Shown: positions 41,503 to 52,869, counted from the first letter of the stretch. The stretch: DNA of 64,000 nt from Bacteroidota bacterium (GCA_016706865.1 JADJIS010000001.1:558001-622000), one strand, 5' to 3'. The notes: generated from the letters alone by a model not told the origin. A program made the numbers and translations.

Positions 41503-44403
41503 ATGGCTAAACGATTAATAATTGTTTTTCTTATTTTTTATTCCATCCAGAGTTTTGCTCAAAATTTTTACAGTAAACAGTTCAACTACCTAAATGGACT
41601 TCCCACAATGCGCATTTACAATTTATTTTGTGCAGATGATGGTTTTATTTGGATAGGAAGCGAGATAGGGTTGATACGATATGATGGAGTATCTTTCGAG
41701 GTATTTAGCACTGAGGATGGCCTTCCGGATACAGAAGTTACACATGTATTTGGTGATAAAGAAAATCGAATATGGGGAATAACATTTAATGGAAAGATCT
41801 TTTATTTAAAGGATCACAAAGTGTTTAATGAAAACAATGATCATCTTTTAAACGAATTAAATAATAAATATACATTAGCGAATTATTTGCTTACCGTATC
41901 TTCCGAATTGTACCTTTATTCCCCATTCGATCTAGTAAAAATCGACCATGATAAAATAATACCCATACCTTATCAATATGAAGGCGAATGTAATATATCA
42001 TCCAGATTATATGAAATTGACAATAAGATATATTTTTCTATTCTTTGTGGAAAAGAACGAAAAAGTTTTAACATTGAAAATGATGTTGCAAAGCTCAATG
42101 TTGACGACATACCATTTCCTTTTCCATATTCCGTTTCAAATTCCAACGAACATTCTTATTACATAACTAACAAAGGATTAGTTTCAAATAAACTTGGCAC
42201 CCTTTTTATTCCTGAAAAGTTTAATCCGCTTTTAAGCGAAATAACAAATTTATATGTAGACACGAAAAACGACCTTTGGTATTTCGACCTCAATAAAGGA
42301 ATACAATATTTTCATAATGGCATGATAACTACTCTGCTTCCCGACTATAAAGTAAATAGTATTGCTCAGGATTTTGAAGGGAACTACTGGATTTCAACTA
42401 TTTCGAATGGGTTATTTGTATTTTATTCCGATTTTTTTAATAAGCAAGAGATCTTATCAAATGAAGAAGCTAAATTATTGCCGATCAATAGTGTATACAT
42501 TGATGGTGAGGACAATATCTGGGCGGGAAATTCTTTTGCTAATATATCAGTTATAAAGGGAACAAATATCATTCAAAATTTTGATCTTGTTGAATTAAAT
42601 AAGTATGCGAGGATTATAGATTTTGATGTTGCAGGGAATTCTTTAATAATAGCTTCTGATGAGGGGCTTTTTGATATTAAAAGAAATGAAATAAATAAAC
42701 CACCGGTAAGAGTTGGGGGAAGAACTGTTAAATCGTTGTCAGTGCTCAATGAAAATGAATTTGCCGCCGCTTATTCTTATGGAGTTTCTGTTTTCACCCG
42801 CAAAAACAATATTTGGCTGGAAAAACAAATTTTTACCAAACGATCATTTAGTGTCCAATATAACAAAGATGCTTTATGGTTCTCTTCAGAAAGTGGAATT
42901 ATTAATTATAAAGACACATTAAGAAATATTAGTATTCCTGAACTGAAAGATAAACGTATACTTGACCTGGCTTTTTTTGAAAAAAGTGATCTAATACTTA
43001 TTTCCACTGATGGATACGGCATTTACGCAATTGACGATACTGATTATTCCCTGAAATGGCATGCGGAATCAAAAAATGGCTTAACAACAAATCTAACCCG
43101 CCAAATGCAACTGGTTGGAGATACTCTATGGGTGAATTCTCCTGCAGGATTAAACAGATTAAAAATCTGGAGAAACGGATTTCAAAAATTAATACCACTT
43201 ACTACATCAAATGGATTGCCATCTGATGATGTCAGAGATTTTCATATTAAAAATAATACCCTCGCCATTGCTGGGGATTTTGGTGTATTAAAATGGAATA
43301 ATTTTATTCAGCAGATTAATTTAGCTGCACCTAAGTTTCATATAACAAATATAATTTCAGATAAAGGGGAATATAATTATGGTGAAAAAATTATTTCCGA
43401 ATATAAGAAGGGATTTATAAAAATACATTATTCGGCCATTCAATATGCGTCAACCATTCCACTTATAGAATATTCTATTGACAATGGGAACTGGCAAACA
43501 GCAGCGGTATCGGTTTTAGAGTTGAGTGGCTTGAGTCCTGGCGCACACCAATTGCAATTCCGTTTATTACAAAACAATTCGCTTCATATTAATAACAACT
43601 CCATTAACATTTTTATTGAAGCTCCCTTTTATGCACAAAAATGGTTTGTTCCTGTTTTCATTGTATTTATTGCAATTTTAATTTCTTCCGTTATTATATA
43701 TCGGATTAACAAAACAAAACAAAAGGCTGTAGTGCAATTAAAATTAAGCGAAGATCTGGCATTTGCAGAACAACAAGCTCTACAATCGATGATGAACCCT
43801 CATTTCATTTTTAATGCAGTAAATTCTGTTCAACAATACATTATTCGAAACGATAAAAAAGAGGCGAACAAATATCTCACTCAATTTGCAAGACTCATCA
43901 GACTAAACCTGGAAACATCAAAAAATAAGTATATAACATTGGAAGAAGAAATTGAACGATTATCTCTTTATCTCCAGTTTGAAAAGGTGCGTTTTGGCGA
44001 CAAATTAGAATATTCTATCACTGTAACACCGGAATTAGAGGCTGATAAAATATATATTCCATCCATGATCATTCAGCCATTTGTTGAAAATGCAATATGG
44101 CACGGACTCATTCCTAAACCTGAAAACGGACATGTAAATATCAATATTGAAAAACAGGATTCGAATTTAATTATCAAAGTGGTAGATAATGGTGTTGGAT
44201 ATAACAATGGAGAGCAGGAGAAAACCGATTCCATTAAAACAAGTATGGGTACCGAAATAACCAAAAGAAGACTCGAATTACTCGAAAAACAAACGGGCAA
44301 GGCTCATTTTTTCATAACAGAGGCTACTGATCCTTATAATGAAAGTGACAAAGGTGTTACCATTGTTATTACAATTCCACTTCACAGTTCTCCAATACAA
44401 TAG
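41503..44403 (+). CDS. Two-component propeller sensor histidine kinase (His_kinase/LytS type)
   Basis: A 966-residue membrane sensor: signal peptide (IIVFLIFYSIQSFAQ), two seven-bladed-type propellers with repeated FIWIGSEIGLIRYDG, NYWISTISNGLFVF and NIWAGNSFANISV blades (about residues 30-600), a Y_Y_Y-like domain (about 625-700), one membrane span (about 714-733), and a cytoplasmic His_kinase domain. The latter has the phospho-His in QSMMNPHFIFNAVNSVQQYI and PFVENAIWHGL as the ATP-binding N box. The extracellular propeller is expected to sense a glycan or surface signal. It is directly downstream of its LytTR partner. Confidence 0.93.
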   Translation: MAKRLIIVFLIFYSIQSFAQNFYSKQFNYLNGLPTMRIYNLFCADDGFIWIGSEIGLIRYDGVSFEVFSTEDGLPDTEVTHVFGDKENRIWGITFNGKIFYLKDHKVFNENNDHLLNELNNKYTLANYLLTVSSELYLYSPFDLVKIDHDKIIPIPYQYEGECNISSRLYEIDNKIYFSILCGKERKSFNIENDVAKLNVDDIPFPFPYSVSNSNEHSYYITNKGLVSNKLGTLFIPEKFNPLLSEITNLYVDTKNDLWYFDLNKGIQYFHNGMITTLLPDYKVNSIAQDFEGNYWISTISNGLFVFYSDFFNKQEILSNEEAKLLPINSVYIDGEDNIWAGNSFANISVIKGTNIIQNFDLVELNKYARIIDFDVAGNSLIIASDEGLFDIKRNEINKPPVRVGGRTVKSLSVLNENEFAAAYSYGVSVFTRKNNIWLEKQIFTKRSFSVQYNKDALWFSSESGIINYKDTLRNISIPELKDKRILDLAFFEKSDLILISTDGYGIYAIDDTDYSLKWHAESKNGLTTNLTRQMQLVGDTLWVNSPAGLNRLKIWRNGFQKLIPLTTSNGLPSDDVRDFHIKNNTLAIAGDFGVLKWNNFIQQINLAAPKFHITNIISDKGEYNYGEKIISEYKKGFIKIHYSAIQYASTIPLIEYSIDNGNWQTAAVSVLELSGLSPGAHQLQFRLLQNNSLHINNNSINIFIEAPFYAQKWFVPVFIVFIAILISSVIIYRINKTKQKAVVQLKLSEDLAFAEQQALQSMMNPHFIFNAVNSVQQYIIRNDKKEANKYLTQFARLIRLNLETSKNKYITLEEEIERLSLYLQFEKVRFGDKLEYSITVTPELEADKIYIPSMIIQPFVENAIWHGLIPKPENGHVNINIEKQDSNLIIKVVDNGVGYNNGEQEKTDSIKTSMGTEITKRRLELLEKQTGKAHFFITEATDPYNESDKGVTIVITIPLHSSPIQ

Positions 44404-44549
44404 AACAAATTCAAGATTTAATTACTTCCCAATTTTTACCACTTAAACACACATTTCTACCTTTCAATCAATACAAAGGGCTTTTCACACATTTGCAATA
44501 AATTCCTTCCCCTAAGTTTTCATATTTGTATCATCTAAATCCAAACTCT

Positions 44550-47500
44550 ATGTTTACTTTACCCCAATTATCAAAGCACCTACTGTTTAGTGCAATTTTA
44601 TCCATCCTTTGTTTGACCTCATTTGCCCAAATTAGCGGCGATTCTACCGTTTGTTTAGGCACCTCGTCCACTTATACAACAAATCTTACCGGGACTATAA
44701 CTTGGACAATTGCACCAACAGGGCCAACGCTTAACGCTGTCGGCAATGCAGTTACTATTACTTGGACAGTAGCAGGAACCTATACCCTGACTGCGAATAA
44801 CGGAACTGGCTCAGAAACATTTATTATAAATGCGTATACAATACCTGAACCTGATATTCAATACACTTTAAACCCTTGCTCCATTAGTGATGGAGCAGGA
44901 GGGATTCCAGGTGGCGATATGGTTTGCGATACTTTTTGTGTTGATGAGATCGTGAATTATTTTGTAACAAACACTCCCGGTAGTACCTACATCTGGTCAA
45001 TATTCGGAGGAACAATAATAAGCGGCCAGGGAACAAATTCGGTAATGGTGCAATGGAACACCGCCGGAGGAACCGGTTTAGGTGAATGCGGGTCCTTATG
45101 CCTAGAAGAAACAAATGCTGCCGGATGCAGTAGTAAAATAACTTGTGTGCATGGTATTGCAGCATATCCAAACGGCACTGTTGCAATTGGTTCAACATCA
45201 ACAATTGTTGCAGGTGTAATAAATGCATGTTTGAATGAAGTTATCACATTTATCAATAATTCAACGGGACCATTTACTTCCTATACATGGGATTTTGGAG
45301 ATGGTAATTTCACAACAACTCTTGGAGCTACTAATGTAACAAACAGTTATTCCTTACCAGGAACTTATACTGTTATTTTAACTGCAAGTACCGATTGTTG
45401 CAGTAACAGCGATACAATTACCGTAGTTGTTGGTGAGCTTCCCGGACCAGATATTTTTTGTATCACTCCGGTATGTTCCAATGAACCCGAAGTGCAATAT
45501 TGCACAAGTGTAACAGGTTGTACTTATACATGGGTAGTTACCGGTGGAACAATAATTTCCGGCCTGGGAACATCATGTATAACTGTTGATTGGGGCCCTG
45601 GTCCGGTTGGAACTATTTCATTGACCGTATCAGGTTGTTCTCCTGCAGTTTGTGCATCAACAACAACAGTTTCAGTACCAATCATGCCTAATGGCAACTT
45701 TAATATTTTAGGTCCATTAGTAGTTTGTGTTGGCGCAACAGAAACTTATAATGCACCTTATGTTCCAGGATCACAATACACTTGGACATTAATTGATCCT
45801 TCAGCAGTTACAACAATATTACCATATAATACTCCTCCATATATTCAATCAGTTACTTTTAGTATGCCTGGAAATTATACACTTATTTGTAATATGGTGA
45901 ATGATATTTTAGATTGCGAAGGTGCTGATACCATTATAATAAAAGTACGACCAAACTTCAGCATATTTGGACCAACAAGTGTTTGTGTTAATAATCCGCC
46001 AACATTTTTTTCGTCTGCTAATAATTGCAATTGGACAACTACCTCACCGGGCAATTCGCCGCAAACAGGAACCTCAGCAGCTTTTGTATTTAATACAGTT
46101 GGAACATTTACTGTAACTGCAAATGCAATTCCCGCTGCTTCTGTTTGTAACAATCCACAGATAATTACAATAGTTGTAAAACCAAATCCAGTTACTCCAA
46201 TAATTACCGGACCAACAATAGTTTGTCCTCAGGGAACTTATTCCTATTCCACTTCCGGTTATTCACCCGGCGTATCTTATAGTTGGAGTTTTATTGATGT
46301 TGCATTTAATGTAGCATCAGGAAATACAAATCCATTCAATTTAACATTACCTACAGGATTTACAAGTGGAACATTAACATTAACTGTAACAGAAAATGGA
46401 TGTTCAGCAACAACCGTAATTAATTTAAATGCACCGGCAACTCCTGCTCCTGTATTTACGGGAAATCAAACAGTTTGTCCCGATCAAAATGAAATATATA
46501 CTGCAATTTTAAGTTATCCCGGTTTATCAAATGTAGTATGGACAATTACTCCTCCAAGCGCAGGAACAATATTGAGCGGACAAGGAACTGCAACTCCCAC
46601 AATTAAATGGCATTCTGTAATTCCGAATGCTTTACAAAATGTTCTGCTTACAGTTACAGAAACAACATGCCTAACATTAACGGGTTCATATTCTTTACCA
46701 ATAACAATTTATCCGCTTCCGGTAATTAATGCGAGTGCAGCACCATTTTGTCCAGGATCAAATACTATTCTCACTGCAACAGGTGGAACAGGATATTCAT
46801 GGTTTGATGCTTCTAATAATCCTTTGGGTGGACCAACAGCAACTGTTTTTCTACCGGGAAATTATTATGTAGTTGGAACAGATGCAAATGGTTGCACAGC
46901 AAAAGACTATATTAATGTAATAGCATTTTCACAGCCATACACAATTATTTCTCAATCAAATATTGGAATGTGCGATACTAATGGAGTATTACAAAATATT
47001 GTAAATTTAGTAGCATTAAATGGTCCGGGAGGATATAGTTTTTTATGGTCGCCGGGAGGTGCTACCACAAGTTCAATAGCTGAAGATTCAGTTGGAACAT
47101 ATTCGGTAACAGTTACTGATAATAATGGTTGTCAAAACACAGTTTACTACAATATAGGATGCCCACCTCCACCTGATACCTGTGAGCTTCCAACAAATTG
47201 CCTTTGTGTAAATAATACACCAAGTGCCGTGCAGGGAAATCCAAATTGTAATGTATATAATTTTACGGCAAATTCTACTTGCACCGGCACACCATTTTGG
47301 AATTTTGGAGATACAAATCTCGGCTCCGGCAATACTATTTCAAATACTTATGCAATTGCAAGTTATTACACAGTTTGTTATTCAAATTCAGATCCCGGAT
47401 GTTGTCCACCGGCCCCAGCATGTACAACTATTGTTGTTCCGGTTGCTGCGGATTTTGATGTAAATATTATTTGTAATACTGTTACAGTTTCCGATTATTC

Positions 47501-50500
47501 AACATTTTTACCAGGGTATGCAATTACGGGACATTTCTGGGATTTTGGTGATGGATTTACCACTACTTCTGCAACTCCGGGACCACATACTTATGCATTG
47601 CCCGGCCTATACACAATTACACTAAATGTATTTACTGCAGCCGGATGTCAGGCAATTGCAACAAATAATATTGTTGTGAACGGCCCTTCAATTTCTGCTA
47701 CAATAGTTCCTACAGGTTGTAATGGTCCTGTTAATTTTAGTGCAATTACATTAGGTGGACCGATAGTAGATTGGAGTTGGGATTTTGGTGATACTTATGG
47801 TTCCAATGTTCAAAATCCTCAACACATTTTTAATGCCGCAGGACCTTACATTGTTTCTGTTACAGGAACAGATGCAAATGGATGTACAGTTACTGTTTTT
47901 GATACCATTAATATAGTTGCGCCTCCGGGTCCATTTAATTTAATTTATGCCACACCTTCCTGCGGACCAACTTTAATTACAATTCCTGGAGCAGGTTCTT
48001 ATACTTTATTTCAATGGTATAATAACGGAACATTAATTCCCGGTGCAACTTCTAATTCCTATCTTGCAACTCAGTCAGGAAATTATACTGTTGAGGTAAC
48101 TGATATAAATGGATGTGTAATTACAAGCAATATTGCACCCATAATAATTAATCCAACACCAATAATTGCATTAACAGCTTCACCTAATCCACTTTGCAGC
48201 AACGATCCTGTTACAATTAATTCTAATCTCACTGGATTTTATACATTAAGTTGGGTGGTTGATGGAACTCCTACCTTTGGAGGAAATAGTATTATACTTA
48301 ATTTTTTATCTCCGGGTATACATATTATAAGTTTAAGCGCAATTGATCTTGCAACAGGTTGCAGCGATTCTGCAGCAATATCAATTCTTGTAAATCCTTC
48401 ACCAACAGTATTTATTACAAATAGTGACCCAAGTGGAGTTTGTTCCGGCGATTCCATTCAACTTACGGCAAATTCGCCAACTGCAATTAGTTATTTATGG
48501 AGCAATGGCGATACATTTAATCCTGTTTATATTAATTCAAGCGGAACGTATAGTGTAACTGTTACCGATGCACTCGGTTGTACTGCCTCTGCTGCTTCCT
48601 TGGTAACAATTCATCCATTACCTGACCTTAGTATGTTGCCAATTGGTTGTGATTCTGCATGTATTAATCCTGTGCCGAATATTATTAATGGACCACCAAA
48701 CATGCTTTCTTATAATTGGCAAATAAATAATGTTACAGTTGCAACAACACAAAATTTAACTTTAAGTCCGTTAAATATGCCGATATATGGAATTCCATAT
48801 ACGGTATCATTAACTGCAACTACAATTAATGGTTGTGTTGATTCGACTCAGTTTGAATACACTCCTCTTGATTGCGATTCAACCGATTGTTTCGATCTGG
48901 AAGATACTATTTATTGTAATGAAGACGGTACATTTACCATCGAACTTTTAGTTACAAATAACAATACCGCAACATCAACATATTTATGGCTACACGATAT
49001 TAATTCGCCATTTAGTTTGTCGCCAACTTATATTGTGCCTTTAACTTTATTACAAGGACAAACATCAGCACCTATATTTATAACAGTTAATTATCCTCCG
49101 GGACCACTTCCATCGGAAATTTGTTTCCAGGCATCATTATACAATACAGATTCTTGTTGTCATGATACGTCGTTTTATTGTATTCCTGTTCCTGTTTGCG
49201 ATCCATGTGAATTTATAAGTGTGCATACAGATTCTACGGATGAATGTTGTAAAACAATTTCCATCACCAATAATTATTCATCTACATATTTTTCAGGAAT
49301 ACAAATAGTTCCTGTAACACCTGGTGCTACTATCGGTTCTGCACAACTCGGATTTACTTATTTAGGAACCTGGTCAGGATCAGGAAATGCATCACAAATG
49401 ACGTTTACTCCGAATTCCGGATTTATTCCAACCGGAACAATAACATCTCTTGTTGAACTTTGTTTAAATCTCGCACCGGGCACACCTAGTCCGCAAATTG
49501 TGGTAATTAATTGGTTGGTGCCAGGAGCAATGGAAGGTGATAGTATTGTTTGTGTTGATACTTTAATATTTTATTGTAATGCTCCTACGGAAAATCCTTG
49601 CGGGGAAATTGTAGGAAATATAATTTGTAATGAGGATGGTACATATTCTTATAATTATACATTTACAAATAATAGTCCGCAAACAGTTAGCATGATAGTA
49701 TTTACAAGCGTAAGTCCATTTGTAAATATTATTCCAAATCCGATATTACCTGCATCACCTGTATTACCTGATAGTTCTTATTCAGGAACCGTAATTATTG
49801 ATCCAGGAATATATCCACCTGGAACTACCATTTGTTTTGATCTTACTTTAGCTGATTCAACGGGATGGTGTTGTCATACAATGGATAGTATTTGTATAAC
49901 ATTACCGGAATGCGATACATGTGCATGCGGTGAATGGACCACATTTAGTTTCGATTCATTTGATGCAATAAATGGTGACGTGAATTGCGGAGATACAATT
50001 GATTTTGAGGTGGGTAACACCATTGTATTTTATGCGGGGGGATATACTTGTATCGGAGATTCTTTATGCACAAGTGTAATTAGTTGGACAATGAATGGAC
50101 CGGTAACCGGATCGGGAACAGGTTATCCAACATTTAATTTCTCCGTGGCAGGTTCTTATACATTAACACTATATGGTTCATGTAATGGCAACATGTGTGA
50201 TTCATGTGTAATTTATTTTGAAATTGCAGATGAGGCTTGTGATTGTGGAACCTGGATTCCATTTAATTTAACCGATGAATCAGGTGGTGGAATTGATACT
50301 TATGATGTGGAATGTGGTGGAACATATTCCGGAATTGAACCATTCGGATTTATTTCATTTAATACCGGTGGAATTAATTGTATAGGCGATCCTGCAACTT
50401 GTGGCGGATCACTTACTTGGAATGTTACTGGTCCGATAACTGCTTCAGGAACCGGATTACCATCCTTTGCAACTACAACTGCAGGAACATATGTATTAAC

Positions 50501-52178
50501 TATTTATGGATATTGCGGAGGTAATTTATGCGATAGTTGTATCATTACTTTTGTGGTGGAAGAAACATGTGAATGTGGAACATTTATTCCATTTAATTTA
50601 ACCGATGAATCAGGTGGTGGAATTGATACTTATGATGTGGAATGTGGTGGAACATATTCCGGAATTGAACCATTCGGATTTATTTCATTTAATACCGGTG
50701 GAATTAATTGTATAGGCGATCCTGCAATTTGCGGCAGTTCTCTTACATGGAATGTAACAGGTCCGATTAGTGCTTCAGGAACCGGATTACCATCCTTTGC
50801 AACTACAACTGCTGGAACTTATGTGTTAACCATTTATGGATATTGCGGAGGTAATTTATGTGATAGTTGTATAATTACTTTTGTAGTGGAAGAAACATGT
50901 GAATGTGGATCATGGGATTCATTCGGAGCTACTGTTGATGTGCCGGGCGCATTTGATTATTCCATACTTGCAGATTGTGGAGACAGTTTCAACAGCATAC
51001 CTGTAGGTACGAATATTAATTTTGTTGCAGGTGGATATTTATGTATTGGTGATGCGACAATTTGTGATTCAGAAATTGAATGGAATTTAGCGGGTCCTGT
51101 TACAATGTCAGGAACAGGTTTACCAACCTTTACTTTTACAACTCCTGGTGTATATTTCTTAACATTTACAGGTTCTTGTAATGGTACTGAATGCGGAACA
51201 TGTACAATTAGATTCAGAGTTGTTGAAGCGCCGATCTGTGATTGCGGAACTTGGGAATCTTTCAGTGCAATAGTTGACGTGCCGGGTGTTGCTGATTATT
51301 CTATAATTGCAGATTGTGGCAGTATATTTAATGATGTTCCGGTAGGTTCAAATATAAATTTTGTTGGAGGAGGGTATTTATGTATCGGTGATGCAGCAGT
51401 TTGTGGTTCAGAAATTGAATGGACTTTATCAGGTCCTGTTACAATGTCAGGAACAGGTTTACCAACCTTTACTTTAACAACTCCGGGTGTTTACTTCTTA
51501 ACATTTACAGGATCTTGTAATGGTACCGAATGCGGCACATGCACAATTAGATTTGTTGTAGTAGATGCGCCAATTTGTGATTGTGGATCATGGGGATTAT
51601 TTGATGTGAGCAATGCAACCAAAACAATGCATAATCAGCCATGCGGAACCCAGTATAATTGGAAAATAAATGTTCCAATTACATTAAACGGTGCTTACAG
51701 TTGTTTCGGAGAATGTGCTGCAACATATACATGGATAATTAAGAGAAATGGCACTACAATTTTAACCGGAACCGGTCTCCCTGTAACATATACTCCAACT
51801 TTAAATGGAAATTATGATGTAATTATTTATCCGGTGTGTGGAGGCGTGGAATGCACACCTTGTACTTTCCGCTTTAAAGTAAAAACAGTGGCTGCACCAA
51901 AACTTCATGATAATTCAAATGCTAAACTGTCGATGTTGCTTGCACCTAATCCGGCAAATAATTATGTGCAGGTTGGAATTGAATCTATTTACAGTGAAGG
52001 TGGAACGCTTATCATTACAAATGAATTGGGAGTAATTGTAAAATCGGAATTCGTTGAATTATCAGAAGGAACAAATACCTTTGAAATTCAAATTCAAACA
52101 CTTCCTTCCGGAATATATTTTGTTAAATATTCGGGAAATAGTGAAATTACTGTTGAACGGTTGATCATATCAAGGTAA
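44550..52178 (+). CDS. Giant PKD-rich T9SS adhesin-like protein
   Basis: Start chosen at ATG 44550 (2542 residues), in front of a signal peptide (HLLFSAILSILCLTSFAQ). PKD domains are visible in YTWDFGDGNFTTTLG, FWDFGDGFTTTS and WSWDFGDTYGSN, mixed with SprB-like and Ig-like modules. The last 760 residues contain six cysteine-rich repeats of about 110 residues starting near nucleotides 49921, 50238, 50568, 50898, 51234 and 51576. The C-terminus LLAPNPANNYVQVGIES ... LIISR is a type A sorting domain. Secretion and surface display are likely; adhesion or gliding is inferred. It is followed by a strong terminator. Confidence 0.9.
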   Translation: MFTLPQLSKHLLFSAILSILCLTSFAQISGDSTVCLGTSSTYTTNLTGTITWTIAPTGPTLNAVGNAVTITWTVAGTYTLTANNGTGSETFIINAYTIPEPDIQYTLNPCSISDGAGGIPGGDMVCDTFCVDEIVNYFVTNTPGSTYIWSIFGGTIISGQGTNSVMVQWNTAGGTGLGECGSLCLEETNAAGCSSKITCVHGIAAYPNGTVAIGSTSTIVAGVINACLNEVITFINNSTGPFTSYTWDFGDGNFTTTLGATNVTNSYSLPGTYTVILTASTDCCSNSDTITVVVGELPGPDIFCITPVCSNEPEVQYCTSVTGCTYTWVVTGGTIISGLGTSCITVDWGPGPVGTISLTVSGCSPAVCASTTTVSVPIMPNGNFNILGPLVVCVGATETYNAPYVPGSQYTWTLIDPSAVTTILPYNTPPYIQSVTFSMPGNYTLICNMVNDILDCEGADTIIIKVRPNFSIFGPTSVCVNNPPTFFSSANNCNWTTTSPGNSPQTGTSAAFVFNTVGTFTVTANAIPAASVCNNPQIITIVVKPNPVTPIITGPTIVCPQGTYSYSTSGYSPGVSYSWSFIDVAFNVASGNTNPFNLTLPTGFTSGTLTLTVTENGCSATTVINLNAPATPAPVFTGNQTVCPDQNEIYTAILSYPGLSNVVWTITPPSAGTILSGQGTATPTIKWHSVIPNALQNVLLTVTETTCLTLTGSYSLPITIYPLPVINASAAPFCPGSNTILTATGGTGYSWFDASNNPLGGPTATVFLPGNYYVVGTDANGCTAKDYINVIAFSQPYTIISQSNIGMCDTNGVLQNIVNLVALNGPGGYSFLWSPGGATTSSIAEDSVGTYSVTVTDNNGCQNTVYYNIGCPPPPDTCELPTNCLCVNNTPSAVQGNPNCNVYNFTANSTCTGTPFWNFGDTNLGSGNTISNTYAIASYYTVCYSNSDPGCCPPAPACTTIVVPVAADFDVNIICNTVTVSDYSTFLPGYAITGHFWDFGDGFTTTSATPGPHTYALPGLYTITLNVFTAAGCQAIATNNIVVNGPSISATIVPTGCNGPVNFSAITLGGPIVDWSWDFGDTYGSNVQNPQHIFNAAGPYIVSVTGTDANGCTVTVFDTINIVAPPGPFNLIYATPSCGPTLITIPGAGSYTLFQWYNNGTLIPGATSNSYLATQSGNYTVEVTDINGCVITSNIAPIIINPTPIIALTASPNPLCSNDPVTINSNLTGFYTLSWVVDGTPTFGGNSIILNFLSPGIHIISLSAIDLATGCSDSAAISILVNPSPTVFITNSDPSGVCSGDSIQLTANSPTAISYLWSNGDTFNPVYINSSGTYSVTVTDALGCTASAASLVTIHPLPDLSMLPIGCDSACINPVPNIINGPPNMLSYNWQINNVTVATTQNLTLSPLNMPIYGIPYTVSLTATTINGCVDSTQFEYTPLDCDSTDCFDLEDTIYCNEDGTFTIELLVTNNNTATSTYLWLHDINSPFSLSPTYIVPLTLLQGQTSAPIFITVNYPPGPLPSEICFQASLYNTDSCCHDTSFYCIPVPVCDPCEFISVHTDSTDECCKTISITNNYSSTYFSGIQIVPVTPGATIGSAQLGFTYLGTWSGSGNASQMTFTPNSGFIPTGTITSLVELCLNLAPGTPSPQIVVINWLVPGAMEGDSIVCVDTLIFYCNAPTENPCGEIVGNIICNEDGTYSYNYTFTNNSPQTVSMIVFTSVSPFVNIIPNPILPASPVLPDSSYSGTVIIDPGIYPPGTTICFDLTLADSTGWCCHTMDSICITLPECDTCACGEWTTFSFDSFDAINGDVNCGDTIDFEVGNTIVFYAGGYTCIGDSLCTSVISWTMNGPVTGSGTGYPTFNFSVAGSYTLTLYGSCNGNMCDSCVIYFEIADEACDCGTWIPFNLTDESGGGIDTYDVECGGTYSGIEPFGFISFNTGGINCIGDPATCGGSLTWNVTGPITASGTGLPSFATTTAGTYVLTIYGYCGGNLCDSCIITFVVEETCECGTFIPFNLTDESGGGIDTYDVECGGTYSGIEPFGFISFNTGGINCIGDPAICGSSLTWNVTGPISASGTGLPSFATTTAGTYVLTIYGYCGGNLCDSCIITFVVEETCECGSWDSFGATVDVPGAFDYSILADCGDSFNSIPVGTNINFVAGGYLCIGDATICDSEIEWNLAGPVTMSGTGLPTFTFTTPGVYFLTFTGSCNGTECGTCTIRFRVVEAPICDCGTWESFSAIVDVPGVADYSIIADCGSIFNDVPVGSNINFVGGGYLCIGDAAVCGSEIEWTLSGPVTMSGTGLPTFTLTTPGVYFLTFTGSCNGTECGTCTIRFVVVDAPICDCGSWGLFDVSNATKTMHNQPCGTQYNWKINVPITLNGAYSCFGECAATYTWIIKRNGTTILTGTGLPVTYTPTLNGNYDVIIYPVCGGVECTPCTFRFKVKTVAAPKLHDNSNAKLSMLLAPNPANNYVQVGIESIYSEGGTLIITNELGVIVKSEFVELSEGTNTFEIQIQTLPSGIYFVKYSGNSEITVERLIISR
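50238..50897 (+). repeat. Two nearly identical 330-bp coding repeats
   Basis: The copies at about 50241-50570 and 50571-50900 encode 110-residue units that differ at about five residues. A block of 142 bases (50256-50397 and 50586-50727) is identical, including silent positions, while the 3' half has several silent differences. The pattern suggests recent gene conversion or duplication within the repeat series. Confidence 0.85.
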
Positions 52179-52190
52179 TTAGATGATTTA

Positions 52191-52225
52191 AAAAGAGGCT
52201 ATCTCAAAAGGATAGCCTCTTTTTT
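52191..52225 (+). terminator. Rho-independent terminator after the giant adhesin
   Basis: AGAGGCTATC (52194-52203) pairs perfectly with GATAGCCTCT (52211-52220), extended by AAA/TTT, and is followed by a run of T. It starts 12 bases after the stop codon at 52178. Confidence 0.92.
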
Positions 52226-52378
52226 ATTGTACACTACACAAAGAACAGATTTTTCGAAACATTATAAAACTGACCTTATATCATGGGCAGAAAATTTAAT
52301 TGTTGAATTTCTTCCACAATTACAAAATAAATAAAGACAAAAAAACCAGACCTCCAAACTTTACGTATATAGCCCCAA

Positions 52379-52834
52379 ATGACTGTTATGCAAGGTAAAA
52401 TCTTAAAATGGGGGTTGATTGGATTATCCGTTTTCGTGATACTTTTCCTTTCCTTAGGAATTCATCTGTATTATGTAACAGACAATTTTTACCAAAATGA
52501 GCTATCAAAACCCCAAATACAATTAAGTCGCATTGATTTTAAAGAAGATATTGATTCCACAGAAGCGAAACAAATACAAACATTTGTAAATGGAATAGAA
52601 GGAATACAAAAAAGTTATTTCAATATAAAAGATGATATACTTGTTTATTCCTATTATGCAGGAAAACAAAATTCGGAAACAGTATTTAAATTATTAACTC
52701 AGGCAACACACGTAATTGGAGAAACTTTTTATGTAAGTGCTGATAAGGTTAACAGTGGTTGTCCCGCGATGCAAAAAAACGGCGAAACAAGCGGATTATT
52801 AAATGTTTATAAAGTCATGTTTTCCATATTTTAA
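52379..52834 (+). CDS. Unknown single-span protein
   Basis: A 151-residue protein with one N-terminal membrane helix (GLIGLSVFVILFLSLGIHLYY) and a periplasmic or extracytoplasmic domain of about 120 residues. The domain has a beta-alpha-beta-like arrangement (LSRIDFKEDIDSTEAKQIQT; GIQKSYFNIKDDILVYSYYAG) reminiscent of a small metal-associated or ACT-like fold, and the end contains SGCPAM. I do not recognise a family. It is 35 bases before the truncated-hemoglobin-like lipoprotein gene, so the two may be co-transcribed. An alternative start is at the fourth codon. Confidence 0.6.
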   Translation: MTVMQGKILKWGLIGLSVFVILFLSLGIHLYYVTDNFYQNELSKPQIQLSRIDFKEDIDSTEAKQIQTFVNGIEGIQKSYFNIKDDILVYSYYAGKQNSETVFKLLTQATHVIGETFYVSADKVNSGCPAMQKNGETSGLLNVYKVMFSIF

Positions 52835-52869
52835 TAAATACATTATTTCAATTATAAAAAATAAATATT

